Below are positions 39,964 through 51,179 of a stretch of 64,000 nt of DNA, piece after piece (position 1 is the first letter of the stretch; every line of letters begins with the position of its first letter). Made by a program: the position numbers and the translations under genes. A model generated the notes under the pieces. The model was not told the DNA's origin and ran no database searches. It was given only the letters and a program-made list of their open reading frames with translations. Location: assembly GCA_036971615.1 (NCBI GenBank), contig JAYKKR010000002.1:806001-870000 (forward strand). Reading direction: 5' to 3'. The DNA is from Amyloporia xantha. Taxonomy: Eukaryota; Basidiomycota; Agaricomycetes; Polyporales; Adustoporiaceae.

Positions 39964-42573
39964 ATGACCCGTGCTCGCCGTCGCAACGGTAGGTCGTCCG
40001 CCGTGAAGACGCCCGAGTCAGGGGCAGTCGAAGAGTCGACCAGTGCTACCGCTACCCGGCCGGAGGGTGGTCCTAATGCCCAGGATGAGGACACCTGTCC
40101 GGCGTGCAAGAGCGGCGAATCTACTGAGGCGTGGGCCGCTGCGGACAAGGAGAGCTGGGTCCGCTGCGATGCGTGCAAGGAATGGTACCATTGGCGGTGC
40201 GCAGGGGACGGCGGCGACCTGGAGGCCGTCGACAAGTGGTCAGTACTTTGCGTATTGCTTCGTGGTGTCTGGATGTATCGCTGACACCTATACTTCTCAT
40301 TCCTGACTGCGCGGGCTGTGCGATGGCGGGACGTACTATAGGTTTTGCAAAGCGTGCATGGCGCAGGATCCTACACGCGTGATCACGATGAAGCCCCCCG
40401 CGCGGAAGTCCTCACGAAAGCGAACCCAGCGTGACTATGCGGGGCTGCACAATTTAGGGGCGGAGGCGGACCCGAACCGATGGCTGCGCATGCTCGAGGG
40501 CAAGGAGATCAAGGGCGACCCGTTCAAACGCATGAAGGGCAGCGAGGTCGGCGTGGAGTGGCTGGACAACGACCCGGACGCGATGCGCGAGCCGATCGTC
40601 ATCGAGAGTTCGGAGGGGCTCGGGATGAAGATGCCCCAGAAGAGTCTCACCGTGCGGGACGTGGCAGAGATCGTAGGCGAGCAGACCCCTGTGGAAGTCA
40701 TCGGTATGTGCTCTGACGCCGTGGCCTCATTTAAGATCGACTAATGCGACATCACAGACGTGGCTACGCAGTCGAACTCTCCCGGATGGACTCTCGCGAA
40801 ATGGGCTGAGTATTATGAGACCGAGCCGTCTGCACGCGACAAAGTGCGGAATGTCATCTCGCTGGAGATATCTGGAACGGACTTGGCAGACAAAGTGCTT
40901 CCTCCACGGCTTGTCCGAGAGCTGGATTGGGTGGAGAAATTCTGGCCTACTACGAAGAAGGGGCGGGGAAATGTCTATCCGAAAGTCCAACTCTACTGTT
41001 TAATGGGTGTTGCTGGGGCTTGGACCGTGCGTATCTATTATTTCATCTCCATACGTGATTGCCTGACGGGCTCTCAGGATTGGCACATTGACTTTGCAGG
41101 ATCGTCGGTATACTATCATATTCTGCACGGCTCTAAAGTGTGACCAGTCCCGCATATAATCTCTTATATTTCTTTAATGTGACTGTACTGAACAGGTCTT
41201 TTATTTTATCCGACCAACTCCTGCAAATTTGGCAGCCTACGAACGGTGGTCAGGGACGGAGATGCAAAACCACTCGTGGCTGGGAGACATGGTCGATGAA
41301 GTGTTCAAGGTCGAACTCCACGACGGAAATACCATGATTATTCCCACAGGGTGGATACATGCCGTAGTACGTCTATCGCTTCCACCTCTCGCCGCTCGCT
41401 GATAGTGATAGCTGATGATCACCTAGTACACACCCGTTGACACCTTAGTGTTCGGTGGGAATTTTGTACACTCGTACAACGTGCCTATCCGTGAGTAGTA
41501 TAGGCTATCTGGCGTTCAGATGTCTCACGGTGCGCTGCACAGAGTTGAAAGTGCGCGACATTGAGATCGCGACGCATGTGCCGAAGAAATTCAGGTTCCC
41601 TTATTTCGTGCGGTCAGTTTGGCTAAGCATATACTGATATCTCGGGGGTGCTAAATTGCGGTGTAGGCTATGCTGGTACGCGGCAGAGAAATATCTCCGG
41701 GATCTCAAGGCCAAAGAAGAGTTCTCAGCGCGGGTGCTAGACTCTGTTGAGGCTCTAGCAGAGTTTCTGGTCCTGGAAGCCCGGACTATGGAACGTGGGA
41801 CGGAATATGCAAAGAGGGAGGCTAAAGAGCAGGTCCCTGGTGATCGTGTCAAAGATGCGCCCGCCCTGGCGCGGGAGCTAAGATGGCGAGTACGACTAGC
41901 TGCCGGGTATCCGAGCGACGACGAGGGGCGCAGTAGTCGGAAGACGGCGAAGAACGGTAGCATGGACCCTGCGACGAATGGACACGCGAAACGTAAACGA
42001 TCCACTGCGGAACCTGAGGGTGATAATGGGATGTTCAGGAACTTCAAGCGGCGGACGTGGGAGCGGGTGGTGGAGCCGCCGGCAGAGAGGGAGAGCAGGG
42101 TGATCAAGGCGCGGCGGCCGGATGAGAAAGGCGAGGACTGGAAGGAACGGTGGGTGGTCTGGAAGGAAGAGCTGGAGAGCGAGGAGGACGGTGAGGAGGT
42201 GGATGTGGAACGGAGGACAAATGTCATTATTAAGGTGAGAAGGACGGAGAGAGGGGTTGAGAGGCAGAAAGTGGAGAGGGTGTTGGAGGATTGGGTGTGG
42301 AGGGGCGACCCGTCGTCACAGGTCGAACCGACGATGGAAGTAACGGAGGAGACGGTGAAAGGCGAGGATGTGGCTATGGTCGTGACGGAGTCGGAAGCGA
42401 CGGTGAAGGAGGGCGACACGGTTATGTTGGATGCGGAGGTGACGACGCAGGTCGACATCCCGGCGGAGAAAACTAAAGACCAACCTGATATCGGACGGAT
42501 GGAAGTGGATTCTGCTGCTGCCGACACGACCGTTCAAGCTGGCGCTGTTGCGCAGTCCACAGAGGTGGTCTGA
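39964..42573 (+). CDS. PHD-JmjC histone demethylase, KDM2/JHD1 type
   Basis: Fe(II)/2-oxoglutarate dioxygenase that removes methyl groups from histone H3 lysine (H3K36 in the best-studied JHD1 enzymes), nuclear. It starts [19 protein letters not shown]. The PHD finger (about 40100-40360) reads [23 protein letters not shown] and, after an intron, WFCKACM. The JmjC core includes [51 protein letters not shown] with the iron ligands H and D in WHIDF, then [17 protein letters not shown]. The distal ligand is in [12 protein letters not shown], followed by [14 protein letters not shown]2-type helical region ([18 protein letters not shown]) follows. The tail (42000-42570) is a charged, Glu/Val-rich disordered extension encoded by strongly purine-biased DNA. 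All metal ligands are present. Confidence 0.93.
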
Positions 42574-42933
42574 TTACCCTTATTATTATTGGCTACTGTA
42601 TGTATCGTGTCTTGTTCTCTTTTTTGCTGTATGCAACGCGCAGGTAATTGTACTCTTGGGATTGCTGTGATGTATTGCACATACGCGGCGTACTTAAGGG
42701 AGCATGACAAGGGTATATTTCTGGGAATTTGGTTTTGAGACCGATAGATCGGCTGTTGATCTGCCCGGATATTGATGTGCACATGCTCGCGTCGTCTCTC
42801 TTGAAGACTCTCTTCCACCCCGCGTGCTCCTTCTCGTATCCTCCGCATCGTATACTTTGCTCCCCTCACCGGACCCCTGCATTCGCATCCGACGGCCTCA
42901 TCGACACCTAGATCGTCTGTGCTCAGCTCACCC
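42574..42933. other. Intergenic: promoter of the Chs4-like gene
   Basis: 360 bp between tandem genes, pyrimidine-rich near 42795-42850 just before the next start. No ORF on either strand is credible. Confidence 0.5.
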
Positions 42934-45346
42934 ATGTACGAACCGCAAGGCTATCCTGCGCCGGCGCAGGGAGATCCAAGACAGGCTCGTCACCAGGCTA
43001 CGATGCCTCCAGACGGCCAGCACCGTATGCTGGTCCATCGCCATACCCAAGACGATTCCGCCTACCCTGAAGAATATCACCAAAATCGTGAGCTCTTCAC
43101 GATAATGCCTTCATCCCTCATCCTCCCTGACCCTCCATCACGCTCCGCAATGTGCCTACCATAATAGCGAACCCTCTCATGCGGCACCAGAATTATTCCG
43201 TCCCGTCTCTCCCGACACAATTGTATCCCAATCAGCATGACACAGCTCCGCCCATGCCTCCCCCATACGAAGAGACGGACGTGCTTGGTAGCTTTAATAA
43301 CATGCGGATAAGCGACCCATCTGCGGGAGGGACGGCTCCGTTATCGTTTCACAATGGGGACCCCGTTCCGCGAGCGGGTACCTCGATGTCAATGCGTTCG
43401 GGTGCATCTGCACAATCGCAACAACGTATGGCTCGTCCTTCGTTACCCGTTTCTCCTGACCAGGGGGTGAGGCGGATGCCTCCAGGCCGCCCAAACGATC
43501 CGATGCGTCCTTACGATGCGAGCTCCGTGCATTCCGGCGGAAGCGGTGGCAGTGCTTACAACAGTGTGTACAGTGAAACGCGTGATTCGATGGCATACGA
43601 CGGCTCAGCAGAGACGGACGGGACCAGTTTGTACTCGTATGATGATTCGCTCTACCAACAGCCCCCGCCAAACGGGTATCCCATTCATGAAGGTGCAGGA
43701 GGGTACCCTCCCCGTGGATATCCTCCACCTAACTGGCAGGGTCAACAACCAGGTTTCGCTGTCCATCCTCCCCCTCCTCCCCCAAACCAATATAACAGTC
43801 TCTATGCCGCTGCGTCCAATGTTCTCGGAATGGGCCCCCCTCCAGCTGCACCTCAACTTCCTCCCGGTCCCTACCCTTCGCCTTCTCCAGGTCCGAGTCA
43901 CGTGCCATCACCACAGCAGTACTATAATGGCCCTCCCTCTAGTCAATCTGCTACCTACTTGGGAGCAGGCCAATATCAGCCTGGTGTCCCTTCTCCACCG
44001 TCCGTTTATGCTGGGTCATCTCAGCAGTCGCTTCCTCGCGGACCCTCGGACCCAGCCCTCGACGACGATGTGGAGTTCCGCAATAGGCCTTCGCTGCAGC
44101 GCTCGGGCACGTCGGCCTCGGTGAGCCTGCGGACGCAAAAAACGAAGGCGATTGATTTGAGCGCGCCGCCTTACACGAAGGAATACATTGATCAGTACCG
44201 GCAGCGAATCAAGGACGATCCGGACCCAGAGGCGCACTTCCTATATGCCAAGTACCTGATCGAGGCGGCGAAGCGGTTTGGCGCGGATGCAAAGGATCAG
44301 CGCACCGTGAAGAAGTACCGCGACACGCTCATTCAGGAGTCGCTGAAAGTCGTCAGGCGCCTCGCGACGCAGGGCCAGGCATACGACGAGGCGCAGTTCT
44401 TCCTCGCCAATTGCCATGGCACGGGTATGCTCGGTCTACCCGTCGACCACGAACGGGCATATCATCTCTACCTGCAGGCAGCGAAGCAGAACCATGCTGG
44501 CGCGTGCTACCGTGTCGCCGTGTGTAATGAAATCGGGGCGGGGACGCGGAGGGAGCCGCAGCGTGCGCTCGCGTTCTACCGCAAGGCTGCATCGCTGGGA
44601 GACACTGCGGCGATGTACAAGTTGGGCGTTATCCTGCTACGCGGTCTGCACGGCGAGCAGGCAAATCCGCGCGAAGCGGTCGGGTGGCTCAAACGCGCAG
44701 CGGAGCAGGCGGACGAGGAGAATCCCCATGCGCTGCATGAGCTCGCGCTGCTGCATGAGAACGCGAACAACGGCGTGGTGCCGTACGACCCGGCGTACGC
44801 CAAAGAGTTGTATACGCGTGCGGGGCACTTGGGTTATACGCACTCGCAGTACCGGCTTGGGCAATGTTACGAATACGGGAACCTGACATGCCCTGTGGAT
44901 CCGAGAAGATCGATCGCGTGGTACACGAAGGCGGCGGAGAAGGGGCACTCGGAGGCGGAGCTGGCGCTCAGTGGATGGTATTTGACCGGAAGCGAGGGTG
45001 TGCTGAAGCAGAGCGACTCAGAAGCCTATCTCTGGGCAAGAAGGGCTGCGAATAAGGGTCTGAGCAAGGCGGAGTATGCAGTCGGGTACTACGCCGAGGT
45101 CGGTATTGGTATCAAGCAAGACGTCGAGTTTGCTAAGCGGTGGTATATGCGGGCAGCAGGTATGTTATGAGATGGTGGATTGCTGGATTGTTACTGATCA
45201 AGTCCCTGACTGCGTCCCTTCTTATAGCGCAAGGCAATAAACGAGCCATGAACCGCCTTACGGAGATGAAACGCTCAGGCAATAAGCGGGCGAATATGGC
45301 GCGACCGACGCGTCAGGACGCTAAGGACGAGTGTGTGATCGTGTGA
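42934..45346 (+). CDS. Chs4/Skt5-like Sel1-repeat protein (chitin synthase activator)
   Basis: Adaptor that activates and targets chitin synthase at the plasma membrane or septum in fungi. Exon 1 starts MYEPQGYPAPAQGDP; an intron (about 43089-43166) joins it to a 2 kb exon. The first 330 residues are Pro/Gln/Ser/Tyr-rich and disordered. Then come PYTKEYIDQYRQRIKDDPDP and at least seven Sel1 repeats, e.g. AQFFLANCHGTGMLGLPVDH, ERAYHLYLQAAKQNHAGACY, AMYKLGVILLRGLHG and SQYRLGQCYEYGNLTCPVDP. The final exon (from about 45228) begins AQGNKRAMNRLTEMKR and ends KDECVIV. The last four residues CVIV form a CaaX prenylation box, as in yeast Skt5. The length of about 740 fits the family. The prenylation and chitin role follow from the family, not from direct evidence. 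Confidence 0.9.
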
Positions 45347-45525
45347 CGGGATGTCTTGTTCTGTTACATTTGGTTGGGGCATGCATTCGAGGAATGCGGG
45401 ATTCGAGTTGTGATATTCGCTTTCTTCAGTTGATGATCGTCATCTTTCTTTGCACCGCTACCCGTTGATCTTATCTAATCTCGTTACTTGTACTGCACCA
45501 TAACATAATTGTCGACGCCCCCGCA

Positions 45526-46281
45526 ATGGAAGAAAGCGAAGTGAGCTGGAGCACCGCTCGTATTCTCGCATTTTGAAGCTTGAGTTGACCATGGCTTGCG
45601 TGTTCAGACGTCTCTGCTCGAGCACCTCGATCTCTTACAGCTGACGTGCCTCAATGAGGAAGAGGAGCACAATCTCAAGTCCATCGTGGGCTCAAGAACA
45701 AAGAACACGAGTACAGGCTCATACCTTCAGAGCGATGCTGATGAACAGCTCCTCCTGAATGTAACAGTACGTGATGTGTCCTCTCGCAGGTAGATGGATA
45801 GCTGAACGATACTTGCAGTTCAACCAAACCGTCCGCATACGTTCCATCTCCATCCAGGCGTCGAATGTGGCGCAAGCCCCTCGCAAGATCAAGCTACTGA
45901 TCAATCGTCCGTCTCTTGGCTTTGATGATGCCGAAGATGGGGAGGTTGCACAGGACTTTGAACTCACGGAGGATCAGGTGCGGGAGGGCAAGAAAATTCC
46001 TCTGCGGTATGTCCGCTTCCAGGCAGTCAATACCCTTCACGTGCGTACTCCCTGTTCCACCCTTTCAACGGCATCGCATTGATGTACTCGACTGATGCGC
46101 AACAGATTTTTGTCGAAAACAATCAAGGCGGGGAGGACCAGACACGAATTGATGCGATTGACTTCTTCGGTTTCCCTGTGGCGTACGTCTTTCCGCTTGT
46201 TCTGCGATCCTCTCCATTACAACTAACCCACTCCTCAGAGGGACCAGAGATCTCAGCGGACTGAAGAAGGTAGAAGAGTAA
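45526..46281 (+). CDS. PITH-domain protein
   Basis: Small soluble protein with a proteasome-interacting thioredoxin (PITH) domain, like PITHD1 or the C-terminus of TXNL1. A mini first exon encodes MEESE (45526-45540); after the intron comes TSLLEHLDLLQLTCLNE. Then follow EEHNLKSIVGSRTKN, YLQSDADEQLLLNVTFNQ, VRIRSISIQASNVAQAPRKI, KLLINRPSLGFDDAED and LRYVRFQAVNTLHIFVENNQ. The last segments GGEDQTRIDAIDFFGFPV and GTRDLSGLKKVEE (stop 46279-46281) complete the domain. No thioredoxin domain precedes it, so it is the stand-alone form. A biochemical role in fungi is not established to my knowledge. Confidence 0.9.
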
Positions 46282-46534
46282 CAAGGTCAATAACGTCACA
46301 TGAAGAGATCCTATGTGATTTCCTCGAGACCCTGAATCTGGTCGCACATTTGTGTATTGTCACGCATCCATCACAGACCGCAATGTAGTAAGTATAAATC
46401 AACGCAGCGTTCTAGTCGCAAACGCCTAAGATACCTGACGTCCCCCGGGTATTTGGGCACACCGCTCGCAGATATGTATACAGAAGTAGAGGACATCATA
46501 AAAATACCACCCAAACACCGCCACTGCTATTAGG

Positions 46535-48407
46535 TCATTTGCCGTCTATCTGTAGCCACATGCTCCATCGCTTCCTCTCTTCTTCGTTTCCATCGAAAAT
46601 CCAATTGACTTGTTTGACTTCAGCAAATCCTTCGCTAGGCGTCGGCGCCTCGTAGTTTGCGCGGAAGCTCGTGAATGCATTATATGGAAGAAGCTCTCGC
46701 TTCGGCTTCCGCAGACAATATGGATCAATGCGACGGGGACGGTGTCATTACCTACGTACTCACTTCTTTAACCGCCAAGGACGGCGGCAGGTTGTAGGCG
46801 CGATAGAGATTATTGTGCCACGCCAACTCAAGCGAGCCGTTGAACACTACGCATCTTCTCGGTCGTCAAATCGAATAAGTCGCAGATGCTACGAAACAAT
46901 GCAAAATACCTGATAGGCACATTGAGCTTCTTCGCTAGATCTACATAGTGTTTTCTCGTATCCGCATTTCGGTTCGTATTGTCTGAGCCGATGGTCAGGA
47001 GAGATATCGAGCGTTTCGCCGATGATGCTTACCAACGACACAACTCTTGCCTTCTTGTAGCGCCTCTTGAGCAGCTTTGACACATTTGTCTCTGGTCTTG
47101 AGGGTGTCCTGATTGACATGGATGTAGCCCTCTGGCTCAAAGTGTTTGCGGTAGAAGGAAGATTTGCCTAGAGATGGGTATCCCACAAACAACACAATCT
47201 CAGGTGTTCTTGGCGAGATGGGGACAAGAGGGGTCGAAGTGGGAGTGACTGGAGGTACTACAACCGATATCAGTGATTCACAGCGCAGGTCAGCCACAAC
47301 ACCAGATTATGCATACAGTCTGTTGGTAGAGAAGAGACATGAAACCCCGGGAGTGTGTACGGAGCAGCTGGGAGTTTGAGAAAATATTCCTGAAGATAGC
47401 CTTAGATCAACGGTGCTATGATGGAAAACAGCCCGTACCTCTGGTGTGAAGAAGGGGATCTCGATGTTCAACGCCCACTTTCTGTCAGTTGCGGCATGAT
47501 CACTTGGACGACCAGCAGCGTCTCCTACGAAGAAAGAAGATGCCTTGTCTATGATCCTGGAGTTAGGACGAGATCTCCGATGCAGTTGAGATAGAGCGGA
47601 CCTATGCTGATGTTATCCGCAGCAAATATACGCTCAAGTTCGTACCACATGCCAGGCATCGGTTTGCGATACCCATCACGGGCGGTAGCGGCGAGCAGTC
47701 GGAATGGAACATCTGATAACTGCGTGGCGGAGTCAGCGGGATGCATGCGCCACTGCTATGCGGTACTTGCAGCAGCACCTATGCGAGGGATCTTCTTCTT
47801 CCATTCTGTAAGTGCTGCGCTGCGAAGGGCTTGGTTCGTAATAATGACTACTGAGTATCTGAAATCTCAACGTCAGACCATCGTACCAGCGGTCTTAAGT
47901 CTGCAGCGTTACCCAGCATCGTGCACTTCCTTCAACTTGGCAGAAATACTGGGCCTCCACCAGTGAAATTCCGGAGGTGTGTTGCCTTTGCTCTTCTTCG
48001 CGAAGCTCGATTGGATGAGACATCCGTCAAGATCGAAGGCAGCGACCTTCGTCCGGCTCTCTGGAATCAGGTTAACGCCATGAAGACAGGTCCGCTTTGT
48101 ACCCAGAGCAGGTGAGATCCAATGAAATGTAGAGTCTTGCTCTTCCTTGTTGGTTCCGGGCTTTTCGAACATGGAGAAGACTGGCACATCACGTAAATTG
48201 AACGTCGATGGAATCGTACATGCAGACATTACGTTTCGCGACTTTTGGAGCAGAGCCATCCTCCTTATTATCGAGATGATCTGCAGACCTCTTCTTCGTG
48301 GAGCCAGATGCTACGGCGTGTTGAAGTTTCTTTGAGCCTACATCGCGGTCAAGGGTTCATTCACAGGCCTGCGCACCTCTGATGGTCACCTTCTTCGCTG
48401 TTGACAT
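46535..48407 (-). CDS. Polynucleotide kinase/3'-phosphatase
   Basis: DNA-end processing enzyme (PNKP/Pnk1 type) that removes 3'-phosphates and phosphorylates 5'-OH ends at strand breaks. Start MSTAKKVTIRG at 48407. A basic N-terminal linker (STKKRSADHLDNKEDGSAPK) replaces the FHA domain of animal PNKP. The phosphatase half has FSMFEKPGTNKEEQDSTFHW, the HAD motif AFDLDGCLIQS (about 48035), YSVVIITNQ-type motif II, and KASSFFVGDAAGRPSDHAAT. The kinase half has LFVGYPSLGKSSFYRKHF (P-loop GxxxxGKS), GYIHVNQDTLKTRDKC, and VVDNTNRNADTRKHYVDLA. It ends NEEERKRWSMWLQIDGK, stop 46535-46537. The HAD motif has Cys where DxDGT normally has Thr. Confidence 0.92.
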
Positions 48408-49383
48408 ACTAACAAAGTCAGACAACGAAGTAGTTTACTTAGCAGGGAAAAGGATATATGTAGTTAGTGAGTTTACGAACTCGTGACAGGACTGGAAATA
48501 CTTACGCGTTGAGTATGTCGGTGGGCGCGTCAGCGTGTCTGAACATAATTGAATCGCGTCGCCAGATTGTGCGGAGATCGCCGATCGCGACGCGTTTGTG
48601 GCTGACTTAATTAGGTGACTATGATAGAGCTGAGATTCCGACAAAAGTAACTGAGCCGCTACTATGTAGGTAGTATTTATGTTGTAACACCATATGCATT
48701 GAAGGTGAAGCTATATATACTGATAGAAAACTTGGGCATAATATCATGATTCAAGACCATAGGCAAATGCTTCTCATAATATTGTGAGTCACTGTGTATC
48801 TCGACCTTGTCATGAAATTCTGTCAAAATCAACGATAAGATGTTTAGAGCTACATCACTTAAGCAGTGAGTGTGCCCTGCATTAAAGAATAGATGGTGAT
48901 GAATAACGGTCTGCGACGCCGTTAGCATCGACCAGAGTCACGCTCACGTGATCGACGCGACGTGAGAGTGCACTCTGTCGGACTCGCGTCGATCGATCGC
49001 GGTGTTCACCTATACTACTTCGTTGTAGTAACCTCTCATAAATGGCTCTAAGGGCTTGAAAGTGGGTTATCAGCTATCATGCTTTGTAAGGCTGGGCGCA
49101 CCCCGGAGCAACGATGTGAAGCCGTTGAGATGTGCCCCAAATAGCATCTGGTCGGATTCCAGATCTCAATGGAGACCGCCAAAGATTATATGAATTTCCC
49201 AGTAGACAAAGTCCGAACACTAACGTACGAGCAGTCTGAAGCATAATGGAAGACACCAGGGTATAAAGGAATGCAAGACGTACAACTGACACCCTTCATC
49301 TGCTTCCTTCTGCACATTCATCACCGTCTTCACGCACACACACGCTATAACAACCTCATACATATCCTGAAAAGTCATTCACA
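48408..49383. other. Intergenic with E-box/CGACGCGAC motif and TATA box
   Basis: About 1 kb. It contains the PNKP promoter, a CACGTGATCGACGCGAC motif at 48945-48961 with GACTCGCGTCGA at 48981-48992, AT-rich DNA at 48660-48900, and the promoter of the small gene at 49384. No ORF is credible. Confidence 0.5.
49262..49267 (+). promoter_or_regulatory. TATA box of the small gene at 49384
   Basis: TATAAA sits 117 bp upstream of the ATG, followed by a pyrimidine- and CA-rich leader, the usual arrangement of a strong fungal promoter. Confidence 0.6.
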
Positions 49384-49683
49384 ATGGCCTTCCAGAACCA
49401 GACTTCCATACTCTCTCGCCTCGGCTGGAAGAAGCCCGTCACGGTCGCTTCCAACCCGACGAACGAAGTGGACGCTTCCGCGCTCATCCAATCCTTCCAG
49501 CTCGATTGCACCCTGATCCCGCTCGACGCAGCGCAGCGCCGCCGTGGACGACAGATCTCTCAACCGATTCAGCTGGGCGAGGGCAGCTGGCGCGCATGCG
49601 GCGGGTATACCGTCGGGTGCACGCTACTGCCACTGGATGTCGCGCGGGCAAACAAGGAGATTGCGCACCGCATGGTCCTTTGA
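49384..49683 (+). CDS. Small unknown protein with a duplicated CTL-PLD motif
   Basis: Not recognised. This is a single uninterrupted 99-codon frame starting MAFQNQTSILSRLGWKKPVT and ending KEIAHRMVL. It contains two related segments, LDCTLIPLDAAQRRRG and VGCTLLPLDVARANKE, about 35 residues apart, suggesting an internal duplication. There is no signal peptide or membrane segment. Support for a real gene is the good TATA box and leader, strongly C/G-ended codons, and clear contrast with the non-coding flanks. It lies alone between PNKP and a gene-poor region. Confidence 0.6.
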   Translation: MAFQNQTSILSRLGWKKPVTVASNPTNEVDASALIQSFQLDCTLIPLDAAQRRRGRQISQPIQLGEGSWRACGGYTVGCTLLPLDVARANKEIAHRMVL

Positions 49684-51179
49684 GTCGAAAGACGATTAGG
49701 ATCGCGGTTGCCAGTCAAAACAAAATTTGTCGGGTCAAGGAGGGGACTTGGGGCGCCGAGGCGGTCATCGGGTTCCTAGGCCTCGGTGGACGTCTCGGCT
49801 TCTGGCAGAAATGAACCGACGCGCCCCGACCGGAGGGCACAACGGCGGCTCAGTCTGTCGTTATGTTCCTTTCCTTCCTTTTCTTCTTTTTCTTCCAGTC
49901 TTCTGCTCATCGAGAAACTTCAGAAAACTATAAAAACAATCGAAAATACAAAAACAAAAAAACAATTCCGCTGCCTTCTTCGACTTGCATCTTCTAAGAT
50001 GCTTTTGGATATGTTTTACAATCGCTCTCCAGCAGTCCAGTTATATTCTGTGCTGACATATTTTACCTCCCTCCGAGATAGTCAGGTCGACCAATGACCT
50101 CAACGATGACGGTGAGCTGCGCAGTGCGAAGACAAAGGAAGATACCAGAAGTTCCCAGAATCTCAGGTATGGCCGACGGTGCTGACGAAACGTCGAGCGA
50201 GGGAGTCATGATCCCGATGAGCTCACCGTCTCGATCAGTCCCTGAGGCCCTTTCATATCTGAATTGCCATTTGGAGTGAACGCTTGGTGATGTTCTATTT
50301 GCCTTTGAGTGGTGCAGGTCTGAACCTTTCGAGGAAGACAATGCACGGCGTCCATATTTCGAACGCGTTTCAAAGGGACGGGCGATAGGCGGATAAGGGC
50401 GACCGTCGGCGAAGTTGAAGGAGGGCCTGATCACCCCGAGGACGGCGGCTCCCCCGACGAGAGGTAACTTTCACGCGCGCAGTGTCCTTCCTCGCAGTGT
50501 ATATGTGCTGAGAATTGTGGACCGCGGACAGATTACAGCACAAGAGAAGTATTAGCAGAATGATTGATTTTCGCCAACTGTCGAGGTAGAGTAGTTGATA
50601 GTATCCTAGTTCCAGGGTCGGCGCTCACCGTGTGATATCTAGAGATGGCATTGGCATTGGCAAGGTGTTCGCCTTGTTCTAGGCACTATCTTCTTTCAAT
50701 TTTCTGCTACTTATTTGCTCCAAAGTATATAGAAGAGACATCACATTAATTGAAGGATAGCGGGGTAGGGTGGGACGGCGTGCGAAGTAAGAGAACGGCC
50801 GCTCTTGCTGCGCACTTCGTCCCACCGGGGAAGGTCGAAAAAGATAAGTGACTCTTGCGTTTTCGTTACATGAAAAACATGGGACTGACTTCACCGCGTC
50901 TATACTATAGCCTGGAATGACGATGGATAGGACTAGGCTGATTTCGTGTACTACAAGCCAAAAGTCTGCTTACAGACACTGAAAGACGCCAAAAGTTTGT
51001 GTGAGGCTCAAAAGTGCAGCCGAAGAGCCCGGAGCGCATGAAAAGAGCGGGACTGAGTATCGAGTGTATATCTTCGCAGTTGTAGTGGCCAGTGCTCCAG
51101 GACCAGCGCTTATTGGAAAAGCAGGATTTTCACGTGACCGACGCGACGCGTTACCGTCTCAACTTCTGTAGTCCTAGTT
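49684..51179. other. Gene-poor region with a hairpin
   Basis: 1.5 kb without a supportable gene. It has a T/C-rich then A-rich stretch (49860-49980), a 123-codon minus frame (50063-50434) with no recognisable features, the hairpin at 50770-50825, and a CACGTGACCGACGCGAC motif at 51131-51147. Confidence 0.4.
50770..50825. repeat. Imperfect 24 bp inverted repeat with 8 nt loop
   Basis: The arms at 50770-50793 and 50802-50825 pair at 20 of 24 positions (GTGGGACG...AAGAG against CTCTTG...CGTCCCAC), with an AACGGCCG loop. It lies in non-coding DNA. It may be a transcript hairpin, a terminator-like structure or the relic of a small inverted-repeat element. Confidence 0.6.

Noticed and set aside
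41601..42527. 308-codon minus-strand ORF opposite the demethylase gene
   Set aside because: It is antisense to the purine-rich tail of a clear PHD-JmjC gene. Its Ser/Thr-rich composition is a shadow of Glu/Val-rich codons.
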